Shown: positions 26,479-34,203 of the stretch, piece by piece | How the letters are laid out: every line of letters starts with the position of its first letter | Position numbering within the stretch: position 1 is the stretch's first letter | Assembly (NCBI GenBank): GCA_034376725.1 | Contig: JAXMJH010000092.1 | Location: 15,388-79,387 of the forward strand | Origin: UBA11164 sp034376725 | Lineage (GTDB): Bacteria > Pseudomonadota > Gammaproteobacteria > Xanthomonadales > Xanthomonadaceae | Length of the DNA: 64,000 bases | Reading direction: 5' to 3' | The notes under the pieces: generated by a model | The model's database searches: none | Told to the model about the DNA's origin: nothing | What the model saw: the letters and a program-made list of their open reading frames with translations, nothing else | Position numbers and translations under genes: made by a program

Positions 26479-27906
26479 TCAAAACGCCAATTGCAGGCGC
26501 GAGAAAAAGGTCTTTTCGGTGTCCCGGTCGGCGCCGTTTGCGGCACCGCCGTCGAACCGGCTCTGGGTATGGTTGAACACAAGCTTCACGTTTCTGTTCA
26601 GATGCCAGTTCAGGCCTATGCCCCAGGCTTCGGCTTTCTCGGCCGCCGCATCCGGGTTGGCGAACAGCGGGAAGGCGTCATCGTCGATCGAGAGCTCGCC
26701 GTAACGACCGACCAGTTCGAACGCGCCCCAGCCCCCTTTGCCCGGCTCGAACGGCTGATTCGGGTTGATCGTACCCGAGTAGGCCGCCGTTTCGCCGGTC
26801 AGCACCCAGCCTGCGGTCACCTGCCAGGCGCTGTTATCGAGCTTCTGCCCGCCCTCGGGTGCCGACGTCAGACCGAGCGTCTGCTCGGATCGGATGTATT
26901 CGGCCTGGATACCGAATGCGCCCGCGTAGTAATAGGCCTGGGGCGAAATGCGGGTGTGTTCGCCGTCGGCGAATACGGTGGGGCGGTAGTTGAAGACCGT
27001 CGCCTGACCAGGTGTCCGGTATCGGGGCAGGAAGGCATTGCCGGCGCCTTCCTTGTCGCCGTGGCTGGCGGCAACTCCAAACCCCAGACCGGCCAGCGGG
27101 TGCGCCGCGCCCTTCCATGGCTCGAAGAAGATGCGCGCGCTGACTTCGCGCTCATTGTCGGCGTCTCGCGCGGCACTGCTTCGCCCGTCCACCGTTCCGT
27201 TGAACAGGCCCAGCTGGTAGCTGACCCGGCCGCCGTACAGCGCGCCCTGCAACTGCGCGCCGACATCGCGATTGGGCGCCAGCTCGGTCGGAAAGCCGCG
27301 TTCGATCAGCGGAATGGCGGTAAGCGACTGGAGGCGTTCCAGACCAATGGGCGATTTCATCTTGCCGACCCGCAGTGTCGCCGCCGGACTGAATCGCAGG
27401 TCCACCCAGGCGTCTTGCAGGGTCACTGTGTCTCCGGCCAATTCCGGCGTGATTCGAAATGCGGCCAAGGGACCGAGCGACCCTTCCAGTGTCGGCCGGA
27501 TTCGTCGGAACAGGAAACCGCCGTTATCGACGACCGGATCGTCATCGATGAATCGCCGATTGTCGAGATGGATACCACCGCGAACGCGAATCTCGAAGCC
27601 GCCCTCCGGACTGCGTGCAGCGAATCCGCGGTGGTCGACGGTCACGATCGCATTGCTGGCTGCCTTGGCAACACTCGCTTCCTGTTCGTCCAGGCGCGAT
27701 TCCAGTTCGGCCAGACGATGCGACAGGGACGCAAGCGAATCCTCGCGGTCATCATTGGTCTGACCACTGTCGATTCCCAGCCGTTGTTCAAGTCGCAACA
27801 GACGCTCGGCCAGCGCAGCTGCATCCAGCTCGGGCGGCTGATTGGCGAGAGCGGAAAGCGGCAGTGCAAGCAACACCAGATTTGTCAGGGTTCTTCGTCG
27901 GAACAT
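26479..27906 (-). CDS. OprO/OprP-family outer-membrane porin
   Basis: 475 aa. Signal peptide (1-22, LSALA-NQ), a short coiled coil (about 28-75, LLRLEQRLGI ... LAELESRLDEQ) that would trimerise in the periplasm, then a 16-strand-type barrel ending in FFSRLQLAF. LRVGKMKSPIGLERLQS and RNVGAQL-like segments match anion-selective OprO/OprP porins. GGAGAC precedes the ATG at 27906. It sits between the Rrf2/DUF2292 genes and the sulfate-binding protein, so a sulfate channel is inferred rather than a phosphate channel. Confidence 0.8.
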   Translation of the reverse strand: MFRRRTLTNLVLLALPLSALANQPPELDAAALAERLLRLEQRLGIDSGQTNDDREDSLASLSHRLAELESRLDEQEASVAKAASNAIVTVDHRGFAARSPEGGFEIRVRGGIHLDNRRFIDDDPVVDNGGFLFRRIRPTLEGSLGPLAAFRITPELAGDTVTLQDAWVDLRFSPAATLRVGKMKSPIGLERLQSLTAIPLIERGFPTELAPNRDVGAQLQGALYGGRVSYQLGLFNGTVDGRSSAARDADNEREVSARIFFEPWKGAAHPLAGLGFGVAASHGDKEGAGNAFLPRYRTPGQATVFNYRPTVFADGEHTRISPQAYYYAGAFGIQAEYIRSEQTLGLTSAPEGGQKLDNSAWQVTAGWVLTGETAAYSGTINPNQPFEPGKGGWGAFELVGRYGELSIDDDAFPLFANPDAAAEKAEAWGIGLNWHLNRNVKLVFNHTQSRFDGGAANGADRDTEKTFFSRLQLAF

Positions 27907-27982
27907 GGCGGTCTCCTTCAACAGGTTGAGGGGCGCTCCTCCGGCGGTCCGGTCGGTGGCTTGAAGTACGGGTGGTAACGGC

Positions 27983-28168
27983 TCAGCGATCGGCGAAGCG
28001 CATCCGCACGCTTCGAACGACCTGCATGATCCTGGACTGATGGACGACGATTTCGATCGTTCCGAACTGGAGTCCCCGAAGCGTTTCGATGACGGCCTGC
28101 TCTTCGTCGGTGAGCGGCGGCAGGGTCTGCTCCGTATTGATCGGCACAACGGGCTTTCGATCATTCAT
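27983..28168 (-). CDS. DUF2292 (YezD-like) small protein
   Basis: 61 aa. LTDEEQAVIETLRGLQFGTIEIVVHQSRIMQVVRSVRMRF is the DUF2292 pattern: a helix and then two strands. The family occurs in sulfur-assimilation operons but has no proven role. The ATG overlaps the Rrf2 stop as ATGA, so the two are coupled. A gap of 76 bp separates it from the porin gene. Confidence 0.75.
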   Translation of the reverse strand: MNDRKPVVPINTEQTLPPLTDEEQAVIETLRGLQFGTIEIVVHQSRIMQVVRSVRMRFADR

Positions 28169-28644
28169 GACCGACTCCCATCCGAGTGTGGTTCAAGGGC
28201 AACATATCGCTGCGTCACGCGATCCGGGTCCGAACCAAGCTGAACGAAGTCGCCGAGCGTGCGCCGGTCCAGAACCCCGCACATGGCCTCCCGAACCTCC
28301 GCCATCAGATGCCTGACCTGACAATTCGCTTCTTCCGCGCAGTCGGCGCACGCAACGTAGGCGGTTCTGCTGGCACAGCGCAAAGGCGCGATCGGACCGT
28401 CGATACTCCGGATCACCTCGCCCAGACGAATCTCGGTCGCCGATCGGGAGAGCCGGTATCCACCGGCTGGCCCGCGTCGACTGGTCACGAATCCGGCGTT
28501 TCTCAAATCCACAAGAATGGCCTCCAGAAATTTTTCCGACACCGCGGATGCACGGGCGATCCGGTGAGCCGCCACTGTCCGCTCGCCTGATTGAGTCAGG
28601 TAGCTCAGTGCTTTCAGTGCGTACTTGGCTTTGTGTGACAACAT
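28165..28644 (-). CDS. Rrf2-family regulator with likely Fe-S cluster
   Basis: 159 aa. The winged helix is residues 1-75 (SHKAKYALKALSYL, SEKFLEAILVDLRNAGFVTS, RGPAGGYRLSR). Cysteines at about 90, 99, 102 and 108 with His112 resemble the IscR ligand set (C-x5-C-x3-H here), so an iron-sulfur or redox sensor is likely. It heads the sulfate-uptake operon and is divergent from soeC. The ATG at 28644 has GTGGGAAT upstream; residues before it in a longer frame are not family-like. Confidence 0.85.
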   Translation of the reverse strand: MLSHKAKYALKALSYLTQSGERTVAAHRIARASAVSEKFLEAILVDLRNAGFVTSRRGPAGGYRLSRSATEIRLGEVIRSIDGPIAPLRCASRTAYVACADCAEEANCQVRHLMAEVREAMCGVLDRRTLGDFVQLGSDPDRVTQRYVALEPHSDGSRS

Positions 28645-28651
28645 AATTCCC

Positions 28652-28685
28652 ACCGGGATACTAGGGATTTGCGGCGGGGTGTCCA
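28652..28685 (-). promoter_or_regulatory. Candidate promoter of the Rrf2-DUF2292-porin-sulfate operon
   Basis: Minus strand: TGGACA and TAGTAT are 16 nt apart, ending shortly before the Rrf2 ribosome site. The boxes are reasonable sigma-70 matches. Position upstream of the first operon gene supports the call. Confidence 0.35.
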
Positions 28686-28696
28686 CGCACGATTGT

Positions 28697-28710
28697 TTCT
28701 ATACTTAGAA
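28697..28710. promoter_or_regulatory. Palindrome TTCTA-N4-TAGAA between the Rrf2 gene and soeC
   Basis: A 14-bp perfect-arm inverted repeat lies in the 132-bp divergent intergenic region, overlapping TATACT, the best -10-like hexamer facing soeC. It is a natural candidate operator for the adjacent Rrf2 protein. It does not match the IscR type 1 or 2 consensus closely. Confidence 0.4.
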
Positions 28711-28776
28711 GCATTCTTCCGCGGGACCGCACCGGTGCGGGTCCTGAGCAGTCGATCGCGTGTCCCGGAGTCCTGA

Positions 28777-29703
28777 ATGCGCCCCGCCTTTTCCGTACTG
28801 CTGTTCACCACCCTGTCCGGCATGGGCTATGGCCTGCTGACCTGGCTCGGATTGCGCTATGCCTGGCGTCCGTTGCCGCTGAGTGCGGAATTCGCGCTGA
28901 TCCTGTTCTGGCTGGGCCTTGGGCTGGTGACGGCGGGACTGGTGGCCTCGGTGTTTCATCTGGGCAAGCCGTTGCGCGCCTGGCGGGCGTTCTCCCAGTG
29001 GCGGACATCGTGGCTGTCGCGCGAGGGCGTGCTGGCGCTGCTCACCTACCTGCCCGCGCTGGCGCTGATGGCGCTGATCGATTCGGGCCAGCTCGGCATC
29101 GGATCCCAGCTGGCCGGCGCCCTGCTCGCGCTGCTCAGCCTGGGCACGGTGTCGGCCACTGCGATGATCTACGCCTCGCTGCGCACGGTGCCGGCCTGGC
29201 GCAATCCTACGGTGGTGCCGGCGTATCTCGGCTTCGCGCTGCTGGGTGGCGGCGGGTGGCTGCTGGCGCTGCTCAGTCTGACCGGTTGGCGGCCACCCTC
29301 TGCCGTGCTGTTTTTTGCCATCGCCCTGGTACTGGCGCTGCTGGTGCTCAAGCTGACGCACTGGCGGGCGATCGGCAAGCCGCTGCCAGCCAGTCGTGCA
29401 TCGGCCTTGGGGCTAGCCGACGACCGCGAGGTATCGGTCTTCGAGGCGCCGCACACCGAGGCCAGTTTCATCACCCACGAGATGCTGTTCGCCTTCGCCC
29501 GTCGGCGCGCACTGGCGCTGCAGGTGCTCGCCGTCGCCCTTTTTGTTGGCCTGCCGCTGTGGCCGCTGACGCTGGCACTGATGGGTCAGGGCGTGGGGCC
29601 GCTGCCCTGGCTGGTGGCGACCGGTGGCGTCTGGTTGGGTAGCCTGGTCGAGCGCTGGCTGTTTTTCGCCCAGGCCCGGCACGTGGTGAGCCACTACTAC
29701 TGA
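28777..29703 (+). CDS. soeC: Membrane anchor subunit SoeC (DmsC/NrfD-like)
   Basis: 308 aa with eight predicted membrane helices and the DmsC-type opening PAFSVLLFTTLSGMGYGLLTWLGL. VASVFHLGKPLRAWRAFSQWRTSWLSREG is also typical of DmsC/SoeC. It would anchor SoeAB to the inner membrane and pass electrons to quinone. It is separated from soeB by 6.1 kb holding the divergent sulfate operon. GGAG precedes the ATG. Confidence 0.82.
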   Translation: MRPAFSVLLFTTLSGMGYGLLTWLGLRYAWRPLPLSAEFALILFWLGLGLVTAGLVASVFHLGKPLRAWRAFSQWRTSWLSREGVLALLTYLPALALMALIDSGQLGIGSQLAGALLALLSLGTVSATAMIYASLRTVPAWRNPTVVPAYLGFALLGGGGWLLALLSLTGWRPPSAVLFFAIALVLALLVLKLTHWRAIGKPLPASRASALGLADDREVSVFEAPHTEASFITHEMLFAFARRRALALQVLAVALFVGLPLWPLTLALMGQGVGPLPWLVATGGVWLGSLVERWLFFAQARHVVSHYY

Positions 29704-29722
29704 GGGCCTGAGGGCTCCCGCC

Positions 29723-29812
29723 GGCCTTGAGACGCGCCACACTGCCGACCTGCCGCCGGGCGTCGACAAGAACGACACCCAGACCACGCTCAACCTGATC
29801 TACAAACTCAAG
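29723..29812 (+). pseudogene. Possible relic of a DUF481 (YdiY-like) outer-membrane protein C-terminus
   Basis: In the 151 bp between soeC and hemC, one frame reads GLETRHTADLPPGVDKNDTQ followed by TTLNLIYKL. That resembles the last two beta strands of DUF481 outer-membrane proteins, which commonly end near ...DTxTxLxLVYxF. No start, no N-terminal part and no stop at the expected place are present. If real it is a short degraded remnant; chance similarity remains possible. Confidence 0.3.
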
Positions 29813-29854
29813 TTGGCGGCGGCCAGCGCCGCCGCACGAGAGCGGCCTTCGCGC

Positions 29855-30772
29855 TCAGTCCTTGACCAGCAATGCGGCGGCACCCTGGTCGAGGAGCCGC
29901 TGCGCGACCCGCTCGCCCAGCGCGAGCGGATTTTCGATGTCGCCCTCGGCCTCGGCGCGCAGCGTGCGGCCATCGCCGGGATCGCCGACCAGCCCGTGCA
30001 GATGCAGCGCATTGCCGGCGATCCGGGCATGGCCGGCCACGGCGACATGGCAACTGCCGCCGAGCCGGGCATTCATCGCCCGCTCGGCAACCACGCAGAT
30101 TCGCGTCGGTGGGTGTTCCAGCACGGCCAGCAGATCCGCCACCGCCCGGTCGCCGTCGCGCGCCTCGATGGCCAGCGCGCCCTGGGCGACGGCCGGCAAC
30201 ATCAGCGGCGGCAGCAGACGCTGGGCGATGCGCCCGGCCAGATCCAGCCGCTGCAACCCGGCGGCGGCCAGCACGATGGCGTCGTACTCGCCCTCGTCGA
30301 GTTTGCGCAACCGGGTTTGCAGATTGCCGCGCAGGTCGATCAGCCGCAGGTCGGGGCGCAGCGCGCGCAACTGCGCCTGCCGGCGCTGCGAGGAGGTGCC
30401 GACCCGCGCGCCCTCGGGCAACGCGCTCAAGTCGCCGAAGGCATTGCTGACCAGCGCATCGAACGGGTCGGCGCGCTCCAGCACGGCGGGCAGGGTGAAC
30501 GGCCCCTCCAGTTGCATCGGCACATCCTTCAGCGAATGCACGGCGGCATCGGCGCGATCCTCAAGCATCGCCACTTCCAGCTCCTTCAGAAACAGGCCCT
30601 TGCCGCCGATCTCGGCCAGTGGCCGGTCGAGAATCTGATCGCCACGGGTGGTCATCGGCACCAGTTCGACGGTCAGGCCGGGGTGCGCAGCGCGCAGCAG
30701 CTCGGCGACGTGCCGGGTCTGCCACAGGGCCAGCGCGCTTTCGCGGGTGGCCAGTCGGATGGTCTCTTTCAT
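29855..30772 (-). CDS. hemC: Hydroxymethylbilane synthase (porphobilinogen deaminase)
   Basis: 305 aa. It starts with IRLATRESALALWQTRHVA. The dipyrromethane cofactor Cys is in ARLGGSCHVAVAGHA, and GTSSQRRQAQLRALRPDL carries the conserved substrate-binding arginines. It makes the linear tetrapyrrole for haem synthesis. It lies directly downstream of algR, as in pseudomonads and xanthomonads, but hemD does not follow. AGGAG is 5 nt before the ATG. Confidence 0.95.
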   Translation of the reverse strand: MKETIRLATRESALALWQTRHVAELLRAAHPGLTVELVPMTTRGDQILDRPLAEIGGKGLFLKELEVAMLEDRADAAVHSLKDVPMQLEGPFTLPAVLERADPFDALVSNAFGDLSALPEGARVGTSSQRRQAQLRALRPDLRLIDLRGNLQTRLRKLDEGEYDAIVLAAAGLQRLDLAGRIAQRLLPPLMLPAVAQGALAIEARDGDRAVADLLAVLEHPPTRICVVAERAMNARLGGSCHVAVAGHARIAGNALHLHGLVGDPGDGRTLRAEAEGDIENPLALGERVAQRLLDQGAAALLVKD

Positions 30773-30784
30773 GCCGCTCCTGGA

Positions 30785-31504
30785 TCAGTGTTGAATCTTT
30801 TCCCGAAGACCGGGCGCGCAGCGCCGGCTGACTTCGAGCACTTCGCCGCCATCGCGCAGCACCACATGGACCTGGCCGTCGGGGCTGCGGCGCAGCTCGG
30901 ACAATTGATCGCGGGCGATCAGACAGCCGCGATGAATGCGCAGGAAGCGCTCGCCGAATTCGGTCTCCAGCGTCTTCAGCGAGTCCTCGATCAGGTCCTC
31001 TCCGCGCGCGTGGTGCACCACCACATACTTTTCTTCGGCCTGAAGGTAGCGGATGTCCTGCACTGGAATCAGCCGCAGGCTGCCACGCAGGCGCGCGCAC
31101 AGATGGCTGCGCGGCTCGCCGCCATTGCTGGGCAGCGAGGACGGGCCCAGTCGCGACGCCTTGTCGATGGCCTGAGTCAGGCGCTCGCGCCGCACCGGTT
31201 TGACCAGATAATCGATGGCGGCGGCCTCAAAGGCTTCCAGCGCGCGGTCGTCGTAGGCGGTGCAGAACACCACCGCCGGCCGGGGCTCCTGCCCAGCCAG
31301 ATGACGGGCGACCTCCATGCCGTCCATCACCGGCATCGAGATGTCCAGCAGGATCAGATCGGGATGCAGCTGGTCGGCCAGCTCCAGCGCCTCGCGGCCG
31401 TTTCCGGCTTCCCCAGCCACGCTGATGCCGGGTACCTCCGAGAGCATCTGTCGCAGTCGTTCGCGGGCCAGGGGTTCATCGTCGACGATCAATATGTTCA
31501 TCAT
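30785..31504 (-). CDS. algR: LytTR-type response regulator AlgR
   Basis: 239 aa. The receiver domain (1-120) has the acceptor Asp in DLILLDISMPVMDG, followed by FEAAAIDYLVKPVRRERL. A LytTR DNA-binding domain (about 140-235) contains RLIPVQDIRYLQAEEKYVVVH and FLRIHRGCLIARDQL. It belongs with the kinase gene upstream: its ATG overlaps the kinase stop. An ATG one codon later is equally possible. AlgR homologues control alginate, pili and virulence genes. Confidence 0.88.
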   Translation of the reverse strand: MMNILIVDDEPLARERLRQMLSEVPGISVAGEAGNGREALELADQLHPDLILLDISMPVMDGMEVARHLAGQEPRPAVVFCTAYDDRALEAFEAAAIDYLVKPVRRERLTQAIDKASRLGPSSLPSNGGEPRSHLCARLRGSLRLIPVQDIRYLQAEEKYVVVHHARGEDLIEDSLKTLETEFGERFLRIHRGCLIARDQLSELRRSPDGQVHVVLRDGGEVLEVSRRCAPGLREKIQH

Positions 31505-32532
31505 GTGGATGGCAGCGGGATCAGCAGTTCGCACAGATAGTAGCCGTCGGCGAAGCGCGCCGTCATTTTCGCTTTCGGGCCGTACAGGTGCGCCAGTCGC
31601 AGCGAGACGCTCTGCTGGGCATGGCCGTTGTGGCTGTCGCGCTCGCGCGGCGGCGGCGCTGGATTGCCGACCACCAGCCGCAGCGCGCCATGATCCAGCG
31701 CACCCTGGATGAGAATCTCGCCGCCCTCGGCCAGCCTTGAAATGCCATGCACCACGGCATTCTCGACCAGCGGCTGAAGCAGCAACCGGGGCATGGGCAA
31801 GTCCCTGGGCAGCGGCTCGCGCAGTTCCCAGCGAACGCTCAGGCGCTCGCCGAGGCGCAGTTGCTCCACCGCCAGATACTGGCGCAGCAGGGTCAGCTCC
31901 TCGTCCAGGGTCGATTCGCTGGTGGAGCTGCCCAGCGCAGCGCGAAACAGGTCGGCCATGTCTTCGATGGCGCGCTCGGCGGCATGCGGATCGCGATGCA
32001 CCAGGGCGGCGATGGTGTTCATCATGTTGAACAGGAAGTGCGGCCGGATGCGCGCCTGCAGGGCCTGAAGCTCTGCGCGCGACTGCGCCTGGATCTGCCG
32101 TTGCCACTGATCGCGGACGTAGAAATAGCGCAGCGCCACGGCGGTAACCAGCGCGCTGATCGCCATCGGCCCGAGCACGAAGGCCGGGCTGTGGACGCGC
32201 TCGGTCAGACCCAGATTGAGGCCCATTTCGATCTGTCGCAGCAGCCATGCGCCCATCCCGGCCAGGGCCGGCGGCAGGGCCAGCGCCAACGGCATGCCAA
32301 GCCACGCGGGAATCCGCAGCAGCGATTTTCGCAGCGCGCACAGCAGCACCGCACTGCACAGCGCCAGCCACAGCGCGAATGCGCTGGCGGCCAGAAATTC
32401 GACGCGGGTCCAGGTTTCCTGCGCGCTGGGCGAAAGCGCCAGCACCAGCACCAGCAGCTGAGCGATGCCCAGCGCCGCCGCCAGCCGGGGCAGGCGGCAG
32501 AAGTCGGCCAGCCAGGTCCTCTCGGTGGTCAC
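31501..32532 (-). CDS. algZ: LytS/AlgZ-type sensor histidine kinase
   Basis: 343 aa. Four membrane segments (about 15-140) are followed by a His_kinase domain (IRPHFLFNMMNTIAAL, with the phosphorylated His) and an N-box LLQPLVENAVVHGI. The glycine-rich ATP lid is degenerate (NGHAQQSVSLRLAHLYG in place of a GxGxxL motif), as reported for unorthodox AlgZ/FimS kinases. The GTG at 32532 overlaps the esterase stop; a longer frame to 32622 is not used. Confidence 0.82.
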   Translation of the reverse strand: MTTERTWLADFCRLPRLAAALGIAQLLVLVLALSPSAQETWTRVEFLAASAFALWLALCSAVLLCALRKSLLRIPAWLGMPLALALPPALAGMGAWLLRQIEMGLNLGLTERVHSPAFVLGPMAISALVTAVALRYFYVRDQWQRQIQAQSRAELQALQARIRPHFLFNMMNTIAALVHRDPHAAERAIEDMADLFRAALGSSTSESTLDEELTLLRQYLAVEQLRLGERLSVRWELREPLPRDLPMPRLLLQPLVENAVVHGISRLAEGGEILIQGALDHGALRLVVGNPAPPPRERDSHNGHAQQSVSLRLAHLYGPKAKMTARFADGYYLCELLIPLPST

Positions 32533-33206
32533 CCGCTCGCCTGGAGGCGTGGTTGCAGCCAGTCGCCGAGGTCGCGGATTTCTTCGCCGCACACGCCGTG
32601 CGCCACCGGATAGCTGTGCCAATCGACCGTTACGCCCAGTGCGGTCAGGGCGTCGCGGCTGGCCTGGCCGAGCGTTGGCGCAACCACCGGATCGTGCACG
32701 CCGTGGGCCATGAACACCGGCGTCGCCAGCCCGGCCGGAGTGGCCTCGGCGGCAGTCTGCTCCGGCATCGGCAGATAGGTCGACAGGGCGATGACCCCGG
32801 CCAACGACTGCGGCCGGCGCACGCCGAGCGCCAGGGCGATCGCCCCACCCTGGGAAAAACCCGCCAGAAACTGACGTTCGGGCGGCACACCGCGCGCGGT
32901 TTCGGCGGCCAGCCAGGCATCGACCTGCATCATCGACTGGCGCACGCCGGTTTCATCCGCGCGACTGGCGATGTCCATCGCCCGGATGTCGTACCAGGCG
33001 CGCATCGACATGCCGCGATTGATGGTGATCGGGCGCATCGGTGCATGCGGAAAGATGAACCGGATCGCCGGCCAGTCGGGGCGCACCAGCTCGGGCAGGA
33101 TCGGCTCGAAGTCGTGACCGTCGGCGCCCAGGCCGTGCAGCCAGATCACGCTCCAGGTCGGGTTGGGGCCGCTATCGCGGACGACGGCGGGCAGCAGGTC
33201 GGTCAT
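32529..33206 (-). CDS. Carboxylesterase/acyl-protein-thioesterase-like alpha/beta hydrolase
   Basis: 225 aa. IWLHGLGADGHDFEPI forms the oxyanion region, GFSQGGAIAL contains the nucleophile Ser, and HGVHDPVV and HGVCGEE hold the Asp and His. Family members hydrolyse short acyl esters or thioesters in the cytoplasm. The natural substrate is unknown. It starts the esterase-algZ-algR-hemC chain. Confidence 0.85.
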   Translation of the reverse strand: MTDLLPAVVRDSGPNPTWSVIWLHGLGADGHDFEPILPELVRPDWPAIRFIFPHAPMRPITINRGMSMRAWYDIRAMDIASRADETGVRQSMMQVDAWLAAETARGVPPERQFLAGFSQGGAIALALGVRRPQSLAGVIALSTYLPMPEQTAAEATPAGLATPVFMAHGVHDPVVAPTLGQASRDALTALGVTVDWHSYPVAHGVCGEEIRDLGDWLQPRLQASG

Positions 33207-33258
33207 GGGAATTCCGGTGTTGGACAGACCGGAAGCATAGCCGCTGCCGACCGTCGGG

Positions 33259-34026
33259 TCAGCGTTTGTCGCGCTCGCGATAGAACCGCTTCGACCAGCG
33301 TTCGTGGTTGCGCTTGGCCGCCTGAAGCATCGGGCTGAGACTCGCGCCATAGACGATCAGCGCGTTCAGCCAGTTCACCGGCCAGCGGCACGGGCGCAGA
33401 AAATCGACGAACAGCACCACCCGCACGCCGTCGGTGTCGTTGTGCACTTCGTGTGGGTAGGCATCGTCGAACAGCAGCGCCCGGCCCTCCTGCCAGTGCG
33501 CCTGCTGGCCGTCGACCTTGATCCAGCAGCGCTCGGCCGGCTCGGGCACGATCAGGCCCAGATGCAGACGCAGCACGCCGTTGTAGGGGCCGCAGTGCTC
33601 CGGGATGCGCTTGCCCGGCGCCAGAATGGAAAAGAACGCCGTGCGCACGCCGGGAATCTTCCTCAGCAACGCCTCGGTGGCCGGACACTGGCGGATGTTT
33701 TCTTCCATGCGCAGGCCATAGCCCATCAACATGAAGGTCTTCCACTGGTCGTCGCGGTTGATGTAGGCCACTTCCTCGGAAATATCCTGGAAGTTGGGCA
33801 GCTGATCGATATACGGCAGCACCGCCCGCGCCTCGTCGCGCACCGCCGCCCAGCCGGCCTCGACCTCGGGCACCCAGTCGAAGGTCGAGTTCTCGAAGAT
33901 GGCCGGCATGCCGACCCGCGAGTTGGCAGCGATGCGCCGCTCGGCCCAGCCGATGAATCCGAACACCAGCTTGCCGAGCACGGTGGTGGGTTGGTTGAAC
34001 GGTCGAATCTGATCGGTTGCCGACAT
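33259..34026 (-). CDS. Aspartyl/asparaginyl beta-hydroxylase domain protein (LpxO-like)
   Basis: 255 aa Fe(II)/2-oxoglutarate oxygenase of the PF05118 type. IPEHCGPYNGVLRLHLGL gives the first metal His region and the 2-oxoglutarate-binding arginine, and FDDAYPHEVHND the second His. It resembles LpxO, which 2-hydroxylates lipid A acyl chains, but LpxO has membrane helices and here only a weak hydrophobic C-terminal stretch (WLNALIVYGASL) is seen. Protein or lipid A hydroxylation are both open. GGAG fixes the ATG at 34026. Confidence 0.75.
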   Translation of the reverse strand: MSATDQIRPFNQPTTVLGKLVFGFIGWAERRIAANSRVGMPAIFENSTFDWVPEVEAGWAAVRDEARAVLPYIDQLPNFQDISEEVAYINRDDQWKTFMLMGYGLRMEENIRQCPATEALLRKIPGVRTAFFSILAPGKRIPEHCGPYNGVLRLHLGLIVPEPAERCWIKVDGQQAHWQEGRALLFDDAYPHEVHNDTDGVRVVLFVDFLRPCRWPVNWLNALIVYGASLSPMLQAAKRNHERWSKRFYRERDKR

Positions 34027-34203
34027 AACGCTCCATGCGCCGAACCGGCGCGCCGAACCGTCGGCGCCCGGAAAGGTCTGGTCAAACATTCAAAGCCAAA
34101 TCGTAAGCCGGCGCGGCACTCGCTGTACAGACTGACTGCGGCCCCGACGGCAATGAGCCGGTGGGGTTCCGGCGCCAATCCGGGTCGAGCGGCTACGTCA
34201 CGC

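Noticed and set aside
30785..32371. 528-residue extended version of AlgR
   Set aside because: The extension overlaps the kinase gene in another frame; the receiver domain begins at 31504.
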